Shown piece after piece: positions 1 to 12,760 of a stretch of 64,000 nucleotides of DNA (positions are counted from its first letter, which is position 1; each line of letters starts with the position of its first letter). The position numbers and the translations under genes were made by a program. The notes beneath the pieces were generated by a model that saw only the letters and a list, made by a program, of their open reading frames with translations, did no database searches and had not been told where the DNA came from. This stretch comes from Zingiber officinale (Eukaryota > Streptophyta > Magnoliopsida > Zingiberales > Zingiberaceae): positions 100,086,947 to 100,150,946 of the forward strand of contig NC_055992.1 in NCBI RefSeq assembly GCF_018446385.1. The letters are read 5' to 3'.

Positions 1-1121
1 AAGCAAGCTTCAAAATCTTGGAACATCCGGTTTAATGAAGTAATCCAGTCATATGGATTTATTCAGTGTCTAGATGAGTCTTGTGTATATAAGAAGTGTA
101 ACGGAAACGTGGTGGTATTTCTTGTACTATACGTAGATGATATTTTGTTAATTGGCAACAATGTCAAGGTATTATCGGGCGTAAGGGTATGGTTGTCCAA
201 ACAATTTGATATGAAGGATTTAGGAGATTGTGCACATATTCTTGGGATCAAAGTAATAAGGGATCGCAAGAAAAGAATGTTGTGTCTATCCCAAACTTCA
301 TATATAGATACAATCATTGCTCATTTCAGCATGCAGAATTCCAAGAAAGGTTTCTTACCTTTTAGGCATGGAGTAGCTCTATCTAAAGAGATGTCTCCGA
401 AGACATCAAAGGAGATAGAGGACATGAAAGTAGTTCCTTATGCTTCAGCTGTAGGAAGCCTTATGTATGCAATGCTGTGTACGAGACCTGATATCTGTTT
501 GTCGTGGGCATGGTTAGCAGATATCAGAGTAACCCTGGACAAGGACATTGGACTACGGTAAATCATATATTAAAGTACCTGAGAAGGACTAGAGATTATA
601 TGCTAGTTTACGAAGCAGACGATTTGCTCCCTGTTGGTTACACGGTTTCATATTTCCAATCGGATAGGGACAACAGTAAGTCTACATCAGGCTATGTGTT
701 TACTTTAGGAGGTGGAGTCATTGCATGGAGGAGTGTTAAGCAGAAATACGTTTCGGACTCAACCATGGAAGCTGAGTATGTGACAGCCTCTGAGGCAGAT
801 AAAGAAGCAGTATGGCTCAGGAACTTTCTAATGGACTTAGATGTGATTCCTTGTTTGCCCAAAATCATCACAATTTATTGTGATAATAGCGGTGCAGTAG
901 CAAATTCGAAGAAACCACGAGCCCATAAGGCAAGTAAACATATAGAGCGCAAGTACCACCTGATACGAGATATCGTGAAGCGAGGAGAAGTTGTCATCGC
1001 CGAGATTGCATCAGCAGATAACCTGACAGATCCTTTCACTAAGGCCCTTCCGGCAAAAGCTTTCGATCGACATGTGGAGGGAATAGGAATCAGATGTATG
1101 GCAGAAAATATGGCAGCTTAG
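1..1121 (+). pseudogene. Ty1/copia (Angela-like) pol 3' fragment: reverse transcriptase and RNase H
   Basis: This is the C-terminal part of a copia polyprotein that enters the window already open. The reverse transcriptase catalytic motif YVDDILL lies near 127-147, followed by the copia block MKDLG...ILGIKV and by TRPDIC at about 484-501. The reading frame then shifts by one base at about 500-510 and resumes as GMVSRYQSNPG. The second part carries RNase H landmarks: STSGYVFTLGGG, DSTMEAEYVTAS, YCDNSGAVA and KHIERKYHLIRDIV, then the copia C-terminus LTDPFTKAL. The stop is at 1119-1121. The purine tract AAGTGGGAGAT follows directly, then the LTR, so this is the 3' end of an element on the plus strand. 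The motif pattern and the 2.4 kb LTR point to the Angela lineage (family knowledge). The single frameshift makes the copy non-functional. Confidence 0.93.
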
Positions 1122-1142
1122 TCATTAGTGTAAGTGGGAGAT

Positions 1143-3547
1143 TGTTAGAGTGTATACTGAAAGCCTAAGCTTTTGTAAACATTTATTTTGAATAAAGAAT
1201 CACATTTGGTCAAATTATCTACATTTGTTTGTAGTTGTTCAATTAATTTATATTTTAGATAACATAATATGTGGTGTCACATACAGAAGATGATGTTATC
1301 AGTACCTTATAAATTATAAACAGTAGCTCACGACCAAAATGGAAAGGAACAAACCATTGGAAGGTCGTAGTGTAATTAGGAATTAGTTTATCTTAACTAT
1401 ATAATTACACTATTATACTTAGTGTGTATTGAGTAGGATCATTAGAGATCGTTTCTTTTATACTGACTTTATAAAGGAACAAAGACCTCAGTTATTATGG
1501 AAGTGTGTGCTCTTAATCCTAATATAATAACAAACACATATATTTAATATTTATTTCTTTAATTTATCAATAGGTGAGATTTAGTTCGATAAATCAATAA
1601 GCCCGATAAGTTGGGAAATGATATCACTTATAGTGTGTGTTGTTGATTATAGAAGGAAACTGTGTCCTAGAAATCTAGGTTGATAATGTCCCCAAGAAGA
1701 GCTCATAAGGATTGTCATGTTAAACCCTGCAGGTGGATTTAGTCCAACATGACGATAAGGTTGAGTGGTACTATTCTTGGACTAAGATATTAATTAAATG
1801 AGTCGTCAGTAACTCACTTAATTAGTGGGCATTCGACATCTTAAACACAGGGAGACTAACACACTCATAATAAGAAGGAGCCCAAAAATATAATTTGGGA
1901 TTGGTGCGGTAGTTCAATAATAGTTCTCTAGTAGAATGAATTATTATTGATAAAATTAAGTTGTGTGTTCGGGGCGAACACGGGATACTTAATTTTATCG
2001 GGAGACCAAAACCAATTCCTCCTCTCGGTCGCTATCGTAGCCTCTTATTTATAGAGTACTATACCCAACTATACCCACCTTCATACCCATGGTGTAGGGG
2101 CCGGCCAAGCTAGCTTGTGGATCAAGCTAGGGCCGGCCAAACCATTGGTTCATGGGTGGCCGGCCCTAGCTTGAACCCAAGCTTAGGTGGCCGACCCTAT
2201 TTAATTAAAAAAGAATTTTAATTTTAAATTTTTCTTATGTGAAAGATATAATTTATTGGAGAGATTAAAAATTAAAATATCTCTTTTATAAGGTTCTACA
2301 AAAGATTAAAGAAAGAGATTAAATCTCTTTCCTTATTTGTAGATTGGAAAGATATTTTATTTTTCTTCTTTATATAAATTATTCACATGTTGAAAAATTA
2401 AAATTATAGAAATTCCTTTTTATCAACCATGAAGGAATTTTAAAGGGAAATTTTATTTTTTAAAAGTTCCGAAGACAAATAAGGAATTTTTAATTGTTAA
2501 TTGAAAATTGTCTTGTTTGCTCTCCATGAGGTGGCCGGCCATGACATGTTTAATTGGGAAATTTTATTTTTCTTAATTAATTCATGTCAAAGAAAGTTAA
2601 GGAAATTTTATTGTAATTAAATTTCTTTATTTGCCAGAGCTAAGGATTATAAAAGAGGGGGTTTTGGGAGCCTTCAAGGTGAACAACCTCTATTATTTTC
2701 TCCCTCTTTTCTTCCTTGGTGTGGCAGGCACTTCTCTTTCTCTTCTCTCCATCCTTGTGGCCGAACCTTTCTTCTTCCTTGGAGATCTTGTGGTGGCCGG
2801 ATTTTAGCTTGGAGAAGAAGGAGAGAAAGCTTACATCCCTTAGAGCTTGGTTGGTGGAAAAAGATCTTCATCTTTTGGAAGCATTGTGCTTGGCCGAAAC
2901 TTGAAGAAAGGAGAAGAAGGTGCTTTGGTGGTTTCTCATCTCGAAAGATCGTTGCCCACACAACGTCTGAGGTTAGAAGAAGAATACGGTAGAAGACCTA
3001 GAGGATTTTACTTGCAAAAGAAAAGGTATACTAGTATTTAATTTCCGCATCATACTAGTTTTACTTCTTTGTAAAAATACCAAATACAAGAGGCATGCGA
3101 TTCTAGTATTTCAAATTTATTTTCGATGTTGTGTTCTTTTGTTTTTCTTTTCCTTGTGATTTGATTGTTCTTTTCAGTTGACCTAAAGTTATTTAAGGAA
3201 ATTAAATATTAGCTTTCCTTAAAAGGCTTTGTCTAGGCGGTGGTGGTTGTTCCCATATCCAAGAAGGCCATGTGCCTCGCCATGCAGCCCTGGAAGCCAA
3301 TTTTGGAAATTAATATTTAATGGAATTAATAACCTAGGTGATTTGGATCGAATGTGTTAAGTTCCGCAGGAAATCCAAGTCTAAACCTAAAAGAACAAAT
3401 AGATTAAACTTTGGATCAAACGTGTTAAGTTCCGCAGGCGATCCAAGTTTAATTTAAAAGAACATATGGTAGCTAGGAAAAGTTTCAGACCTTTGTACAA
3501 AATTTTTGTACAGTGGAACTATTAGGTTTTCTGAGTAGCAACCAACA
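1143..3547 (+). repeat. Angela-like copia 3' LTR (2.4 kb)
   Basis: The LTR begins TGTTAGAGTGTATACTG immediately after the polypurine tract of the pol fragment and ends ...AACCAACA. A second copy of this LTR occurs in inverted orientation at 32313-34744 with a clean TSD, which fixes both ends. The sequence is AT-rich, with several short GGCCGGCC-type GC patches at 2100-2195 and near 2530. It has no coding capacity; short open frames at 2674-3041 are incidental. Confidence 0.9.
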
Positions 3548-5206
3548 AGAGGTTCGGCCACACCAAGGAGAGGAGAGAACTTGAAAGGGTCGGCCACACT
3601 AAGGAATAAAAGAGGGAGAAAATAGAATAAAGGTTATGTCCATGAAGACACCCAAACCCCCTCTTTTATATTCCTTAGCCTTGGCAAATAAGGAAAATTT
3701 AATAAAACCTTCCTTAATTCTTTTGCCATTGAAAAAGAAAATTTTAATTAATTAAAATTAAAATTCTTTTCTTAGTGTATATGGTCGGCCACATCAAACA
3801 AGCAAACAAGGAAATTTTTCGCTAGAAAAATTAAAGCTTCCTAATTTGCTTCCATACAAATTTTAAAATAAAATTTCTCTTTAATAATCCCTTCATGGTT
3901 GATGCTATAAAAGGAAATTTATTTAATTTTAAAATTTATCTTTTCAACATGTGGATGATTTATAAACAAGGAAAGTTTTTACCAAAATTAAAATCAACCT
4001 TTTAATCTACAAATAAGGAAAGAGATTTAACTCTTCTCTTAATCTTTTGTAAAATCTTATAAAAGAAAATATTTTAATTTTTAAACTCTCCTATAAATCA
4101 TGTACTCCACATAAGAAAAAATTTAAAATTAAAATTCCTTTTCTATTTTTAATGGCCGATCGCACATAGGTTGAACCCATGCTTGAGCCAGCCACAATCA
4201 ACATGGTTTAGCCGGCCCCTTGCTTGGGCTTCAAGCAAGGCTTGGTCGGCCCCATTAGATGGGTGTGATGGTGGGTATAGGTAGGTATAGTACTCTATAA
4301 TTAAGAGGCTACGATAGGGACCGAGAGGAGGAATTGGTTTTGGTCTCCCGATAAAATTAAACAGCCCATGTTCGCCCCGAATACACAACTTAATTTTATC
4401 AATAATAATTCATTACACTAGAGAACTATTATTGAACTACCGCACCAATCCCAAATTATATTTTTGGGCTCCTTCTTATTATGAGTATGTTAGTCTCCCT
4501 GTGTTTAAGATAATGAATGTCCACCAATTAAATGAATTACTGACAACTCACTTAATTAATATCTTAGTCCAAGAGTAGTACCACTCAACCTTATTATCAT
4601 GTCGGACTAAGTCCACCTGCAGGGTTTAACATGACAATCCTAATGAGCTCCTCTTGGGGACATTCTCAACCTAGATTTCTAGGACACAGTTTCCTTTTAT
4701 AATCAACAACACACACTATGAATGATATCATTTCCCAACTTATCGGGCTTATTGATTTATCAAACTAAATCTCACCCATTGATAAATTAAAGAAATAAAT
4801 ATCAAATATATGTGCTTGTTATTATATTAGGATTAAGAGCACACACTTCCATAATAACTGAGGTCTTTGTTCTTTTATAAAGTCAGTTTAAAAGAAACGA
4901 CCTCTAATGGTCCTACTCAATACACTCTAAGTGTACTAGTGTAATTATATAGTTAAGATAAATTAATACCTAATTACACTACGACCTTCCAATGGTTTGT
5001 TCCTTTCTATTTTGGTCGTGAGCTACTGTTTATAATTTATAAGATACTGATAACATTATCTTCTATATGTGACACCACATACTATGTTATCTACAATATA
5101 AATTAATTGAACAACTACAAATAAATGTAAATAATTTGACCAAATGTGATTCTTTATTCAAAATAAATATCTACAAAAGCTTAGGCTTTCAGTATACACT
5201 CTAACA
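3548..5206 (-). repeat. Truncated inverted copy of the Angela-like LTR
   Basis: The segment is the reverse complement of roughly the first two thirds of the 1143-3547 LTR. Its 5' end (TGTTAGAGTG on the minus strand) is at 5206. It stops abruptly at 3548, exactly where the plus-strand LTR ends, so the two LTRs lie tail to tail. The simplest reading is that the plus-strand element inserted into this older LTR; the missing part would then lie upstream of base 1. Confidence 0.85.
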
Positions 5207-5334
5207 ATATGAATAATTACACCTGCAATCTCCATATATTGTCAAATATCGAAACTCAAACATCAAGACTCAAGCTTGAGCCAACTCAAACTTAGTTAAC
5301 CTGGTCAACTTTGACCCAGGGGAAATTGAACCAA
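5207..5334 (-). repeat. Terminal fragment of a SIRE-like LTR
   Basis: The sequence ending ...TTGAACCAACA at 5334 closely resembles the last 100 bp of the solo LTR at 17365-19096, including the stretches 'caagcttgagccaactcaa' and 'cttagttaacctggtcaac'. On the minus strand it is the first 128 bp of that LTR family, cut at 5206 by the Angela-like LTR. From 5335 to 5400 I see nothing recognisable. Confidence 0.6.
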
Positions 5335-5400
5335 CATCGCCCAACGTCCTCCATCTTCACGTCTCAGATGCAAGTGAGATTTTCATAGATAGCGTCAAAT

Positions 5401-6273
5401 ATAATCCTATCCGAAAGCGGTGAAGGTGGTAAGCTGAGGATGTGACTCTGTTATTGACCAAATAAAGACTCTGTGTTGTCCTACAACACAGAGAGAGTTA
5501 GTGTTGGGCTAGGGAAGAGATCCCGGCATTTGTCCTCCGACGCTCAAGTTAATGATCAGCTTGTGAAGAGGAAATAGTGAAGACGAACAACAGCAAATGA
5601 GTGTATAAAATTATAGAGCATCGCATACCTTCACAGTGAATGGAGATCCTCTTTTGTAGTGTTATTGTTGTATTTGCATGCATCTCAAAGTATTTGCATG
5701 CTTTCCAAAGTATTCCTAAGAAAGGACAAGTCATAAAGTACTTCTGACATCTTTTCTTAAACGAGCGCACAAATCTCTATGATTTGACAGGCTGGAGGCT
5801 TATAAAGTATGATTTTCCTATAGTATATTCTCTATCCTTAGCACAAACTTCTAGAAAAATATGACATAGCAGGTACATGGGGCCCGTGTTAGGTCGACTG
5901 GCAATCACTTAGGGAGAATGTCAGCTCAGCCTTATAGAACATCGTCCATGCCTCGGTCTTCACTTGGCTACATCCTTGACCGTAAAGACACAACGTGTCC
6001 AATCGGCCAACCTCCCCGATCGACTGATGTAGTAGGTCAGGTTTAAGAACATTAATCAATGAAGCTTGCCTACCCATCCTAGGTTGAGTCACAAAGTCCG
6101 ACTGAGCGAGAGGCTCAGCTGGACACTCACGTTGGACCGACCATGTGACTTGTTTGGGCACGTCCCTACTATTGTTGGTACCTTTGATCTCTTCATGACT
6201 TTGACTGCCACGACAGTCGGTCTTCTCCATTTTGATCTAATTTTTGGGGGGTCCCCATTTAATACCATATCAA
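5401..6273. repeat. Degenerate copy of an LTR-like repeat family (second copy at 11385-12360)
   Basis: The block starts with TAATCCTATCCGAAAGCGG. It then follows the 11385-12360 copy through 'tagggaagagatcccggc', the 'gcatacct' region and 'tgactttgac', and ends near the GGGGTCCCC palindrome at about 6246. The two copies are diverged and carry no coding sequence. The ends look like an LTR (about 0.9-1 kb), but no TSD could be confirmed here. Confidence 0.55.
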
Positions 6274-7848
6274 TAGTATTTAGGTTAAAAGAAGTGAAAA
6301 TTAGATAATATTAATAATAGTTGCTCACGATGGATAATGTGTAGCATATCAAAACTTTAATAATAATTGTTGCTTAAGCTCCCGTAGAAGATCTTCCTTT
6401 GCATTTGTAATTAAGAACATCATCCAGCGACAAGATTGAGACAATGGTGATAACTTTGGATTCAGACGAGCATATGATTTTGTCATTGTTCGATATCAAT
6501 ATGCATTTAGCCATATAGTTTTTGATGATAATCAGACCATGTAGATGCGTCATTCGGATGTAAAAAGATGCAGACTGTGTTCCTTTCACCTCCTTTTTTG
6601 AACGATCGAGTTACAATAAAAAAACATAAATAACGATAAAGTGGCAATCAAGTAGCATAAAGTTCGAGAGCTTGTTGTGCACCACATTTAGTTGCTCAAG
6701 TCATCGAGGCAGTTGTAGCTCCAAATGCGACGAGATTCAATCCAAAACTAGTTTATAAAATTTTGAAACTCCTATGCTCATAGATTTTAGCATGAAAATC
6801 TATGACCTAAAAGGATTAGTAAAGGATGGATTCGACTTGGTCCGCGGGTTAGGCCGAATAGAGATAGCTCGGCACATTAGCTCTCTCGATCCTAATCCTA
6901 CCAGGGGAAAAAAGAGACAAAAATATATGTTCTTCTAGAAACAGTTCTTGTGATGAAGATCGACACAAATATGAAAAATTTAACAACAGTGCAATAATTA
7001 ATTAGCTCCCATATTCTCATTCTTCAATTCCATTATTATTATTATTATTCATTAGCAGATATATACGACACAATACAAATTACAAGTTCTGTGTGTGTGA
7101 TGGAGATATGCTACTTCCCAAGTATTAAACAAGTATTTTTCTGTTGGATGACCAGTTCACTTAATATTTGTAAATTTATTAATACACTAAAAAAATTGTA
7201 GAGCATTTCAAACATGAATTATCAAAATAAATTATAGACAAATGAACAAAGCAAAATAAGCATAAGAACGAAGGAATTAAAAAATAAACATAAATGAAAA
7301 CTGAAAAAAGAAGAAGAAGAAGAACTGAACAATGCATAATTAATTTATATTATTATATGCTCATAAACTGAACAATGAACTGATAAATGACAAGTAACAG
7401 GCCATAAAGAAGAAAGAAATATGAGCATATATATAGAGAGAGAGAGAGATTTTCAAAGTAAATTTAAAGTTTTATTTTTCAGATTGAAGGAACCATCCAT
7501 GTGTTTGTTGTTAATTATTAAACTATTTGGCTTCAGTAAGAACCCTAGAGATCTAGAAAAATGCTCTGCAACACATGCTGATTTTTTTCATGAATTTATG
7601 GCACGGAGAAAGATTCAATGATTTATAGCGAAGAAGAGAAAATTAATTAGGGAAAATATAAGAATTTAAGAGGATCAAGAACAGCAAACGAGAGTTCGAT
7701 CACGAGATGATCGATCGATAAGAAAAATATCACACGGAGAGATCAAATTATAAGTAGTTTTTTTTTTTTTTTGGATGAGAGATGAATAATTGTACATGTT
7801 CATGGCGGTTTATAGATGATCTCCTTGTCCGATCTTCCTGGTCAGCTT
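6274..7848. other. AT-rich intergenic DNA, 3' side of the AHL gene
   Basis: No gene is recognisable here. There are simple repeats: ATT at about 7033-7047, GAAGAA at about 7308-7322, GAGAGA at 7434-7449 and a T run at about 7760-7772. The last 100-200 bp before 7848 are the likely 3' untranslated region of the minus-strand AHL gene. Confidence 0.5.
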
Positions 7849-8679
7849 CTAAAAGAACGGCGGTCTGCCGGCGGTGGTGGAAGCGGCGGCTCCGCTGGGC
7901 CAGGAGCCGCCGCCGTGGTGGTCCACAGGTAGGTGAGGCATGTTGGGCGGCAAATTGAAAAAGGGTAGAGCCGAAGCAGAGTCGGTGAACGGAGGAGGTC
8001 CGGCGCCGGCGCTGCCCAGGGATGGAGGGTTGAGCTGCTGCTGCTGCTGCTGCCGTTGCGCTGCCTCGGCCTCTTCGTCCTCCTCGTCCAGAGGCAGCCT
8101 CTCGTAGGCCACGTTGGTGAACGAGGCCGCGATGACGATGACTGGCCCCGCCGCGATCAAGGCGCCGACGACGCTGCCCCCGACGACCTGCCCCTGCCCG
8201 CCGGCCAGGAACACCGCGAGGCTGGTGGCCCCCGGCGGCGCGGGCGGCGGCAGGAACGACCCGGAGAGCGACAGGATCTCAAACCGCCCCTGCAGCCCGG
8301 CCACCGCGCCGCCGCCCGGATGGCGGAGGGTCACGTTGGCCACCGTCCCGCTGCCGCTGAGCACGCACACCCCGCGCTGCCTCCGCCACGCGTAGACCGA
8401 CAGGCTCTCGAACACGTCGCAGCCGCCCGCCACCTCCAGTATGTGCGCGCGCAGCGCGTTCGCGCTCTCCCGCGTGATGATCACCGGCGGCTTCGGCCTG
8501 TTCTTGGACCCAGGCGGCCGCCCTCGCGGCCGCCGCCCGTGGCTCCCTCTCTCATCGGCCCCGGCCGCCGAGGCAGGCGATCCCTCGCCGTCCTCGTCCG
8601 CCGTATCGCCGTGCGGGAGGTGGAGGTGCAGAGGGTGAACGAAGCGGGAGCCCGCAGTGCCGAGACCGAGCCCCGCCAT
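7849..8679 (-). CDS. AT-hook motif nuclear-localized (AHL) protein, clade A, intronless
   Basis: This gene encodes a 276-aa nuclear DNA-binding protein of the AHL family. These proteins bind AT-rich minor grooves through an AT-hook and assemble into trimers through the PPC (DUF296) domain to modulate growth, flowering and immunity genes (family knowledge). A type-I AT-hook, [14 protein letters not shown], lies at residues 52-65. The PPC domain spans about 66-193 and contains the conserved GRFEIL hexapeptide at 131-136. The C-terminal tail has an acidic stretch (about 198-206), a short polyglutamine run and a Gly/Pro-rich end. A single exon with one type-I hook fits clade A. The start chosen is the first ATG (8677-8679); the frame is open about five codons farther upstream but without an ATG. 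The gene is strongly GC-rich compared with its AT-rich surroundings. The exact paralogue cannot be assigned. Confidence 0.95.
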   Translation of the reverse strand: MAGLGLGTAGSRFVHPLHLHLPHGDTADEDGEGSPASAAGADERGSHGRRPRGRPPGSKNRPKPPVIITRESANALRAHILEVAGGCDVFESLSVYAWRRQRGVCVLSGSGTVANVTLRHPGGGAVAGLQGRFEILSLSGSFLPPPAPPGATSLAVFLAGGQGQVVGGSVVGALIAAGPVIVIAASFTNVAYERLPLDEEDEEAEAAQRQQQQQQLNPPSLGSAGAGPPPFTDSASALPFFNLPPNMPHLPVDHHGGGSWPSGAAASTTAGRPPFF

Positions 8680-9060
8680 GCGCGGGGGATCCAATTTAAT
8701 GAAAAATAAAAATTAAAAAGAAATTAAAAAACTAGTATTTAGGTTAGAATTTTTTTTTTTTGCCAATAAAAAAAGGTGAAAAAGATATGAACTCGATTAT
8801 AAAACTAAAGGGATTTTAAAATGGACACCAAATTTCATGTGAAAACATAAAAGGTAGAGCAAGAACTGAGGAGTTAGCTAGAGAGGGAGAAGCGAGAGCA
8901 TTAGAATTAGGGTTTGCAAAAAGCTAAGGAAGAAACATAGAACGAAAAGAAGAAGAAAGAGGCCACAAAGAGGAGGAGGGAGAGAAAGATGGTTGATGTG
9001 AGGATTAAAGTAATGCTAGAGGTGGGGCAATCAATTGAATTGTTGATGGCGATGTCTTTG
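8680..9060 (-). promoter_or_regulatory. 5' leader and proximal promoter of the AHL gene
   Basis: On the minus strand this stretch reads as pyrimidine-rich leader sequence. On the plus strand it is a long GA-rich run at about 8875-8995, a common layout of plant 5' leaders, followed by AT-rich DNA next to the ATG. I could not fix a TATA box or an intron in the leader. Confidence 0.35.
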
Positions 9061-11384
9061 TTTGTGAGGGATTATTCTTCTAAGCTTTTCGAGTTTAATA
9101 TTCGGAGGAGTGGTGTGGACTTATGTGGAATTAGGGTTTGTTAGGTAGTGATTCTAAAGTGGAATTTGATCCTCTTAGATTTTTTTTTTCAATTAAATTG
9201 ATCTAAAACATATGAATCGATATACAAGTATATATGGCTAATAAAATCTAATAGGACTAATGAAGCCACCGAGATAATAATGTAATGATTAGACCCTTCA
9301 ATGTATAACTAAGGTATTTAAAATCCGAGTCTCAACTGTGATCCATTGTACTGGACTTGAATGGGTCTCCATTAGCACTTCTCAATTTATCCTGATGGTC
9401 AGTGAGAAATTTCTATGAGGTTAGGTCATTAACTCTAACATTAATCCATTAAAAGAACAAGATAACGGATGGCAACTAAAATAATAAAATAAATAAAAAT
9501 ACTAATAAGACTAATGAAGGTTTTAAATCTACTCATTTAGTGTGTGTCTATATATAAAGGGGTGTTTTGTTGTGCGTGTCCCCGTGTGTGGAGCATCCAC
9601 GCCTCAGGGGTACGCTCATGTGGCAATCAGCATGGGTTGACTATGATGTGGCTTGTACGTCTCAATAATGGACGTTGTCGTGCATGGGGAGACGTATAAT
9701 AGCTAGAACAATTGTGTGTGTGTGCATGGGGAGACACATAAAGTAATGGGTCCTGAATTTTTTCTTGAGATTTTTTCCATATATATATCATTACTCATAT
9801 ATAACATCATTCTATTCAATATTATTGAAATTATATAAATTAGATTAACAATCTTCTTACTTCACGAAACTAATCAATTATAAGTTGAAATGATACAAGC
9901 AAATGTTCTTCTACACATTATTTAACTGCGATGATGTACTTGCACCAAGCAAGAAAAATAATTTAAGAATTATATATAATAATATTATTTTTTTAAAAAA
10001 AAATCTAGGCTAGTTAATTACAGGCAAAGAAAGCAACTCTAATTCATAAAAAAAAATGATGTCTCAATCTTTAAACAATTTAATCAACAATGAATTAACT
10101 ATCCACACTAACTAACTAAATTTAAAATACTTTGATTATCATGATTAGAAGACCTAGTTCATAAGATAAATGAAAGGTAAGAAAGACTTTAAAAGGGAGA
10201 AAAAGGTAGATAGAATGATGATTTGGCTAGGGTTCCTTGATCGATACTCAAACCCTAATGGTGAGTGAACATTCTTCTTGAAAATTTTGAAGTAGGAGAT
10301 AATCATGCTTGTATGATTAGGGGCTAAAATGAGGTCAAATAGTACTCTTTACAAGGCACAAAGCAATTAAAGGTGGGCATTTGCCACCCTAATTAACTGA
10401 TTGTTTGTCGAAGCATTAGGTTCTTTTCTTCCTCCATAAGCCACTTTTAGCTTTGGATATGACGATCGAGATTAATTTAATCGGCTCTTTGTCCTCGCAT
10501 ATTATTTGGGTTGCGCAACAAGATAGCAAAATCAGTGGTCTCGAAAGTTAGTTAGTTGGGTCTAGTTAGATCGATGAGTTAACTCCTAAATGCCTATTTA
10601 GAAAAAAGTTAATTTCTAAACTTATTTAAACTTCATACCTTTTATTATAAGTTTATCTAACCTTGATTTATGTATTAACTTTATTCTTAAAAATAAAAAT
10701 AATGACTCTATATCTGTGAATGTCAAATAAAGGTATCCAAAGGTTCGCCTAATTAGATCTCTCTTCTTCATACGAAAAGGAAATATATTAATCCTATATA
10801 TTAACTATTATTCAATCAATTTAAATATTACTCACAATCTTAGCTAAAAAGTTAAGTGAAATGATTTTGACCTAACTATTTTGCGATGGCTCAGATCATT
10901 TAAGACCACACTAATCTATTTTAAGGGATATATAGGAAGTTTAGTCCTAATTACTCTACATGTTGCACAATTTTCACTTCTCTTGAGCTCACTTCACTTC
11001 ACTTCTTCCCCACCAATCAAAATAGTAACTAGCCCATCATCGATCGATAGCAAAGTTTATCTTTTGGTGCAACTCAATTAATAGTCATATCAAATTAGGG
11101 TTAGTTCCAACTATTTACGGCTTTATGATGGACTCTATAAAAAGCTAAAAGCCTTACGATGAATTGAGAATCTAAACAAACAAAAAAACACAACAATATT
11201 GGAAATGTTAAGATTTTGTTTGGTGGTGCATCCCTAGAATTAGATTCTATCTATTATAGATAATCTTATCCTGTAAAGGACTCTTCTTAACAAAAATTTA
11301 ATTTAATTTTTTATATCAGATATTAAATTGATAAGAATAGATACTACATTTGATTTTATCCAAAAGGCCAAGAAAAGTATATAT
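9061..11384. other. AT-rich intergenic DNA
   Basis: I find no convincing gene, RNA gene or complete transposon. Short open frames are not supported by family motifs. A TATATATAAAGG sequence occurs near 9551, but nothing coding follows it. 9590-9740 holds two imperfect copies of a 'catggggagac' segment. Confidence 0.4.
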
Positions 11385-12360
11385 TGATCCTATCCGAAAG
11401 TCGGTGAGATGGATACTGGGGATGTGGCACTCCCGCTGACCTCCTGTGGACTTCGCTCCGACCTATACAACACAACTGACGTCAGTGTCGAGTCAGGGAA
11501 GGGGTCTCCGGCGATGGCCCCCTGACACTCAAGTCAGCCTCCGGCGAAGAAGAAGAAACAAAGAGCGGAGCAATAAGAAGATCGTAGCGCAACAATAAAA
11601 TATCGCATACCTCCGCCGATACTTGGACCCCCCCCCCCTTTATATAGAGCTCCTGGAGTGTGCGTGTATGCTTCCCAAGATGAGCACGCACCTCAAAACT
11701 TTCCCTGAAAAGACCTGTCAGTAAAGTGTCCCTGACACAATACCTTAACAGGCCGAGCATATCTCTGAAGTGACGGTGGAAACTTCCGCCATACGATCCT
11801 CTGTCTGACCATGTCGTCTGTCAGCGGCACTAGCTCTCAAAACGATGTTGAAAGATGGTCTTCTGTGTTTGTTGCTGGCCGAGCGGAATAGTCGCTAGGC
11901 CGGAATTCCACCGTCCACGTGTTGTCTGTTGCTTGGCCGAGCGGAATAATCACTCGGCCGGAATTCCACTGTCCACATGTTGTCCGTTGTCGGGCCGAGC
12001 GGGATGGCCTCTCGGTCGGAAGTCCACTGTCTGCATGCTCTGTTGCTAGGCCGAGCGGGATAACGGCTCGGTCGGAAGTCCACTGTCTGTGTGCTCGGCT
12101 GATGTCGAGTCTACTACTAGGCCGAGCGGTGGAGCCGCTCAACTCAATTTCTGCATATTGTTTCCTTTGTCCTCTTATTTGAGTGTCGAGTGCTCGGCGC
12201 TTGGCCAAGCCAAAGGTAACACCAGCTCGGGCCTTTCTCTTCTCGATCGGGACATACTCGCCCGATCGGCCAATGACTTCTTAACGTTGACCGTCTTGAC
12301 TTTGACTTCCACATGATAACTATCCTTCGAGAGATGGGGTCCCTCCTCATCACTGCATCA
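11385..12360. repeat. LTR-like repeat with an internal tandem array of about 60 bp units
   Basis: The block starts TGATCCTATCCGAAAG and ends ...CACTGCATCA; a diverged copy lies at 5401-6273. From about 11876 to 12130 it contains at least four tandem units built on 'ggccgagcgg' followed by a 'tcggncggaattccac' segment. Open frames in both directions here arise from this array and have no family features. LTR identity is inferred from TG...CA ends and length; no internal retroelement domain or clear TSD is visible. Confidence 0.55.
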
Positions 12361-12760
12361 GGTATGTTTTCTAATGTCGGGTCCAAGATATTTATAGAAA
12401 TTTCTCTACTTAGGTGTTGTCAATCTTAAGATGTGAAATTAAAAAGAACCATGATACTATATATATTTTTACTAATAAATCTTAAAATTTGAAAAGAAAA
12501 AACAGACATTAATATAATTTAATTTTAAATTTCATCCAAATAAACTAACAGTTTAGATTCTTAATTATTAATCAAGATAAATGAGGAAGTACTCCCGAAT
12601 AGCCCATCCGTTCAATATTATTAAATTAATTATTTATTAAAAAAATTATTTATTAATTTATCAAAATTGAAAACTCGATATGTAAATTTTTTTTTTTTAC
12701 GAGAACTCTCTTTTTCTAAGCCTTCACCGGAATGACAAAGTTAATTAATTAAATTGAGTT
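12361..12760. other. AT-rich intergenic DNA
   Basis: Low-complexity AT-rich sequence with no feature that I can support. Confidence 0.4.

Noticed and set aside
5889-6230. 113-codon minus-strand open frame
   Set aside because: It lies inside the degenerate repeat shared with 11385-12360 and is not conserved between the copies.
8680-8694. Upstream extension of the AHL reading frame
   Set aside because: The frame is open but begins at TTG; the first ATG is at 8677-8679. The same argument fixes the starts of the HSF exon 1 and of gag at 42289.
8056-8709. Long plus-strand open frame opposite the AHL gene
   Set aside because: It is the antisense shadow of a GC-rich coding exon; the product is Arg/Pro-rich low complexity without a domain.
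11837-12386. Open frames rich in 'RPSRYSARP'-type repeats
   Set aside because: They translate the 60-bp tandem array of a repeat in six frames; no natural protein is suggested.
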